Assembly: GCA_017438975.1 (NCBI GenBank)
Contig: JAFRUH010000030.1
Span: 1-61,512 of the forward strand
Direction: 5' to 3'
Source of the DNA: Bacteroidales bacterium
GTDB taxonomy: Bacteria; Bacteroidota; Bacteroidia; Bacteroidales; UBA932
Length of the DNA: 61,512 nucleotides
Position numbers and translations under genes: made by a program. The notes beneath the pieces were generated by a model, which had not been told where the DNA came from, ran no database searches, and was given only the letters and a program-made list of their open reading frames with translations. Of this stretch, positions 60,568 through 61,512 are shown in pieces. Numbering within the stretch: the stretch's first letter is position 1; every line of letters begins with the position of its first letter.

Positions 60568-60645
60568 TCGATTTAGCAATAATCCCATCGAGAATTACTT
60601 CTGGATTGGGGAGTTAGTCGCAGAATAATTGTTTAATACATTTCA

Positions 60646-60680
60646 TTTATCGCTCCCTCAGAAATGTGGGAGCTATTTTT
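60646..60680 (+). terminator. Terminator, copy 2 of the duplicated 29-bp sequence
   Basis: Identical stem to copy 1 (60646-60674), followed by ATTTTTTTTT. It lies 79 nt after the BspA-like stop and ends that unit. Confidence 0.8.
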
Positions 60681-60910
60681 TTTTACGCTACTTAGACATA
60701 AAGAGACTTCCAACTCCATTTACCGTATCGTTCAGTACGTAATCTCCAGGAAATTACCCAATCTGCTTTATTATGTACAACTTCAAGATCTTTCAATGCT
60801 GTTATTTGATCGATATGACTGCATGAGAATCGAATAATGAGATTGAAAATGTTTTGAAAGACGATATTTAGTTTTTAAGCTGCTCTATTCCGGCTATCGA
60901 AATCTATTCT

Positions 60911-60918
60911 TATATTTG
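60911..60918 (+). promoter_or_regulatory. -7 box of the RHS-like gene
   Basis: TATATTTG with a leader of about 100 nt to ATG 61024. No clear -33 box. The gap 60681-60910 shows no ORF; it holds AT-rich sequence with no repeat I can define. Confidence 0.6.
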
Positions 60919-61023
60919 CATTAGTCCTTCGGGTTATTGCATACGGAGTTTTCATTTTTCTTTTAGATTATTCCCGATAATGACCCTTCGGCGATTGAAA
61001 AGGAAGAACAAAAACCTATACAA

Positions 61024-61512
61024 ATGAAAATGAAACGCTTTACATCTATTCTCGGTCCTATTGTCGCCACCGCGCTGTTGGCGCTTTTCAGCAGTCCGGT
61101 GAGGGCTCAGGAGTCTTCCCTGTCCATCCGTGAGAACAGCCTGTTCACAGACGGCGTGAACATGCCGGCCTCTCCTCAGGCATGGGCGATGAATCGTTAC
61201 GGGAATGAGAACGTCGACCTCTATTCCGGCACGGTTGGAGTGAACATCCCAATATATACGTACAGTGACAATGACTTCACTATACCTGTGAGCATCAACT
61301 ACTCCTCTGATGGCTATCGTCCGAATATCCAGAACGGTCCTTTGGGCCTCGGATGGAATCTCAACTTGGGCGGAGCTGTCACAAGGGAGGTCAGGGGTAT
61401 CCCCGATGACACTCCTGCCAGCAGTGATTTATATCATTTCCAAGATAAGTTCACCGGCTATAGTTTAAACGAGTCGAGTTATGGTCCTTCTCCTGACGTG
61501 TATGGGTACGCC
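61024..61512 (+). CDS. RHS/YD-repeat-like secreted protein, N-terminal part (runs off window)
   Basis: This is 163 codons, open at the window end. Signal peptide MKMKRFTSILGPIVATALLALFSSPVRAQ (Met1 or Met3). The mature start has SPQAWAMNRYGNENVDLYSG, then VGVNIPIYTYSDNDFTIPVSINYSSDGYRPNIQ and GPLGLGWNLNLGGAVTREVRG. This N-terminal beta-rich 'SpvB/RHS-type' start precedes long YD-repeat cocoons in Bacteroidetes RHS proteins, which often carry a variable, sometimes toxic, C-terminus. The toxin end, if any, is outside the window. Confidence 0.8.
   Translation, partial: MKMKRFTSILGPIVATALLALFSSPVRAQESSLSIRENSLFTDGVNMPASPQAWAMNRYGNENVDLYSGTVGVNIPIYTYSDNDFTIPVSINYSSDGYRPNIQNGPLGLGWNLNLGGAVTREVRGIPDDTPASSDLYHFQDKFTGYSLNESSYGPSPDVYGYA

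Noticed and set aside
1-61512. Retron, diversity-generating retroelement or Cas-type system
   Set aside because: No reverse transcriptase, template/variable repeat pair or Cas motif was found in any frame read.

Overview
The window reads as a chromosomal stretch of a fairly GC-rich Bacteroidales bacterium. The evidence is the SusC/SusD pair, TonB receptors with a carboxypeptidase-like regulatory domain, DUF4249, TlpA lipoproteins, BspA/BACON surface proteins, DUF1071/DUF3871 mobile genes, and Bacteroidetes-type promoters (TTG or TTTG, about 20 nt, TAnnTTTG) in front of many genes. Several of these promoters lie so close to the start codon that the mRNA should be leaderless.

Left part (1-19.8 kb): the 3' end of an IS1182-like transposase; a minus-strand group (secreted protein, GlsB/YeaQ membrane protein, winged-helix regulator with a polytopic membrane partner); a three-gene TonB receptor / DUF4249 lipoprotein / MG2-like unit; queH; a GH9 + polysaccharide-deacetylase fusion followed by an NhaC-type antiporter and a GlpT/UhpT-type transporter; a PspC-PadR-PspC stress operon; a thioredoxin-fold lipoprotein; and a secreted class I amidotransferase-like protein.

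Middle part (19.8-44.4 kb): glycan-use genes. A LacI regulator is divergent from an FAD oxidoreductase, with SusC, SusD and a metallo-beta-lactamase-fold lipoprotein following on the minus strand. On the other side lie two serine-type sulfatases, a clan GH-A hydrolase, a GH105-DUF2264 fusion, an SGNH hydrolase, a histidine phosphatase, an M20 amidohydrolase, a GH20 hexosaminidase with a discoidin-like tail, two small beta-barrels and a second TlpA protein. The content suggests a sulfated, amino-sugar- and uronate-containing glycan; no polysaccharide lyase is in the window.

Right part (about 44.5 kb to the end): an AT-richer island that starts at a duplicated tRNA-3'-end-like sequence. It carries unrecognised genes, an SF2 helicase-like gene behind a long structured leader, an exonuclease/endonuclease/phosphatase-fold protein, small membrane proteins, a recombination/replication set (DUF1071 annealing protein, DUF3871, UvrD-like helicase, RadC, SSB), a BspA-like lipoprotein flanked by duplicated terminators, and the start of an RHS/YD-repeat-like protein. 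No integrase or relaxase is in view, and the island seems to run off the right edge.

The most unusual signals are in the island. First, at least three membrane or lipoprotein genes are preceded by degenerate repeats with a period of about 32 bp (three helical turns), all in the same orientation towards promoters that have a TAnnTTTG box but no visible -33 box. Second, in-frame UGA codons interrupt two otherwise intact genes, and a third UGA ends the helicase gene just before a protein-like extension, while other island genes clearly use UGA as stop. Third, there is a highly structured 0.3-kb leader and a 103-nt nested inverted repeat.
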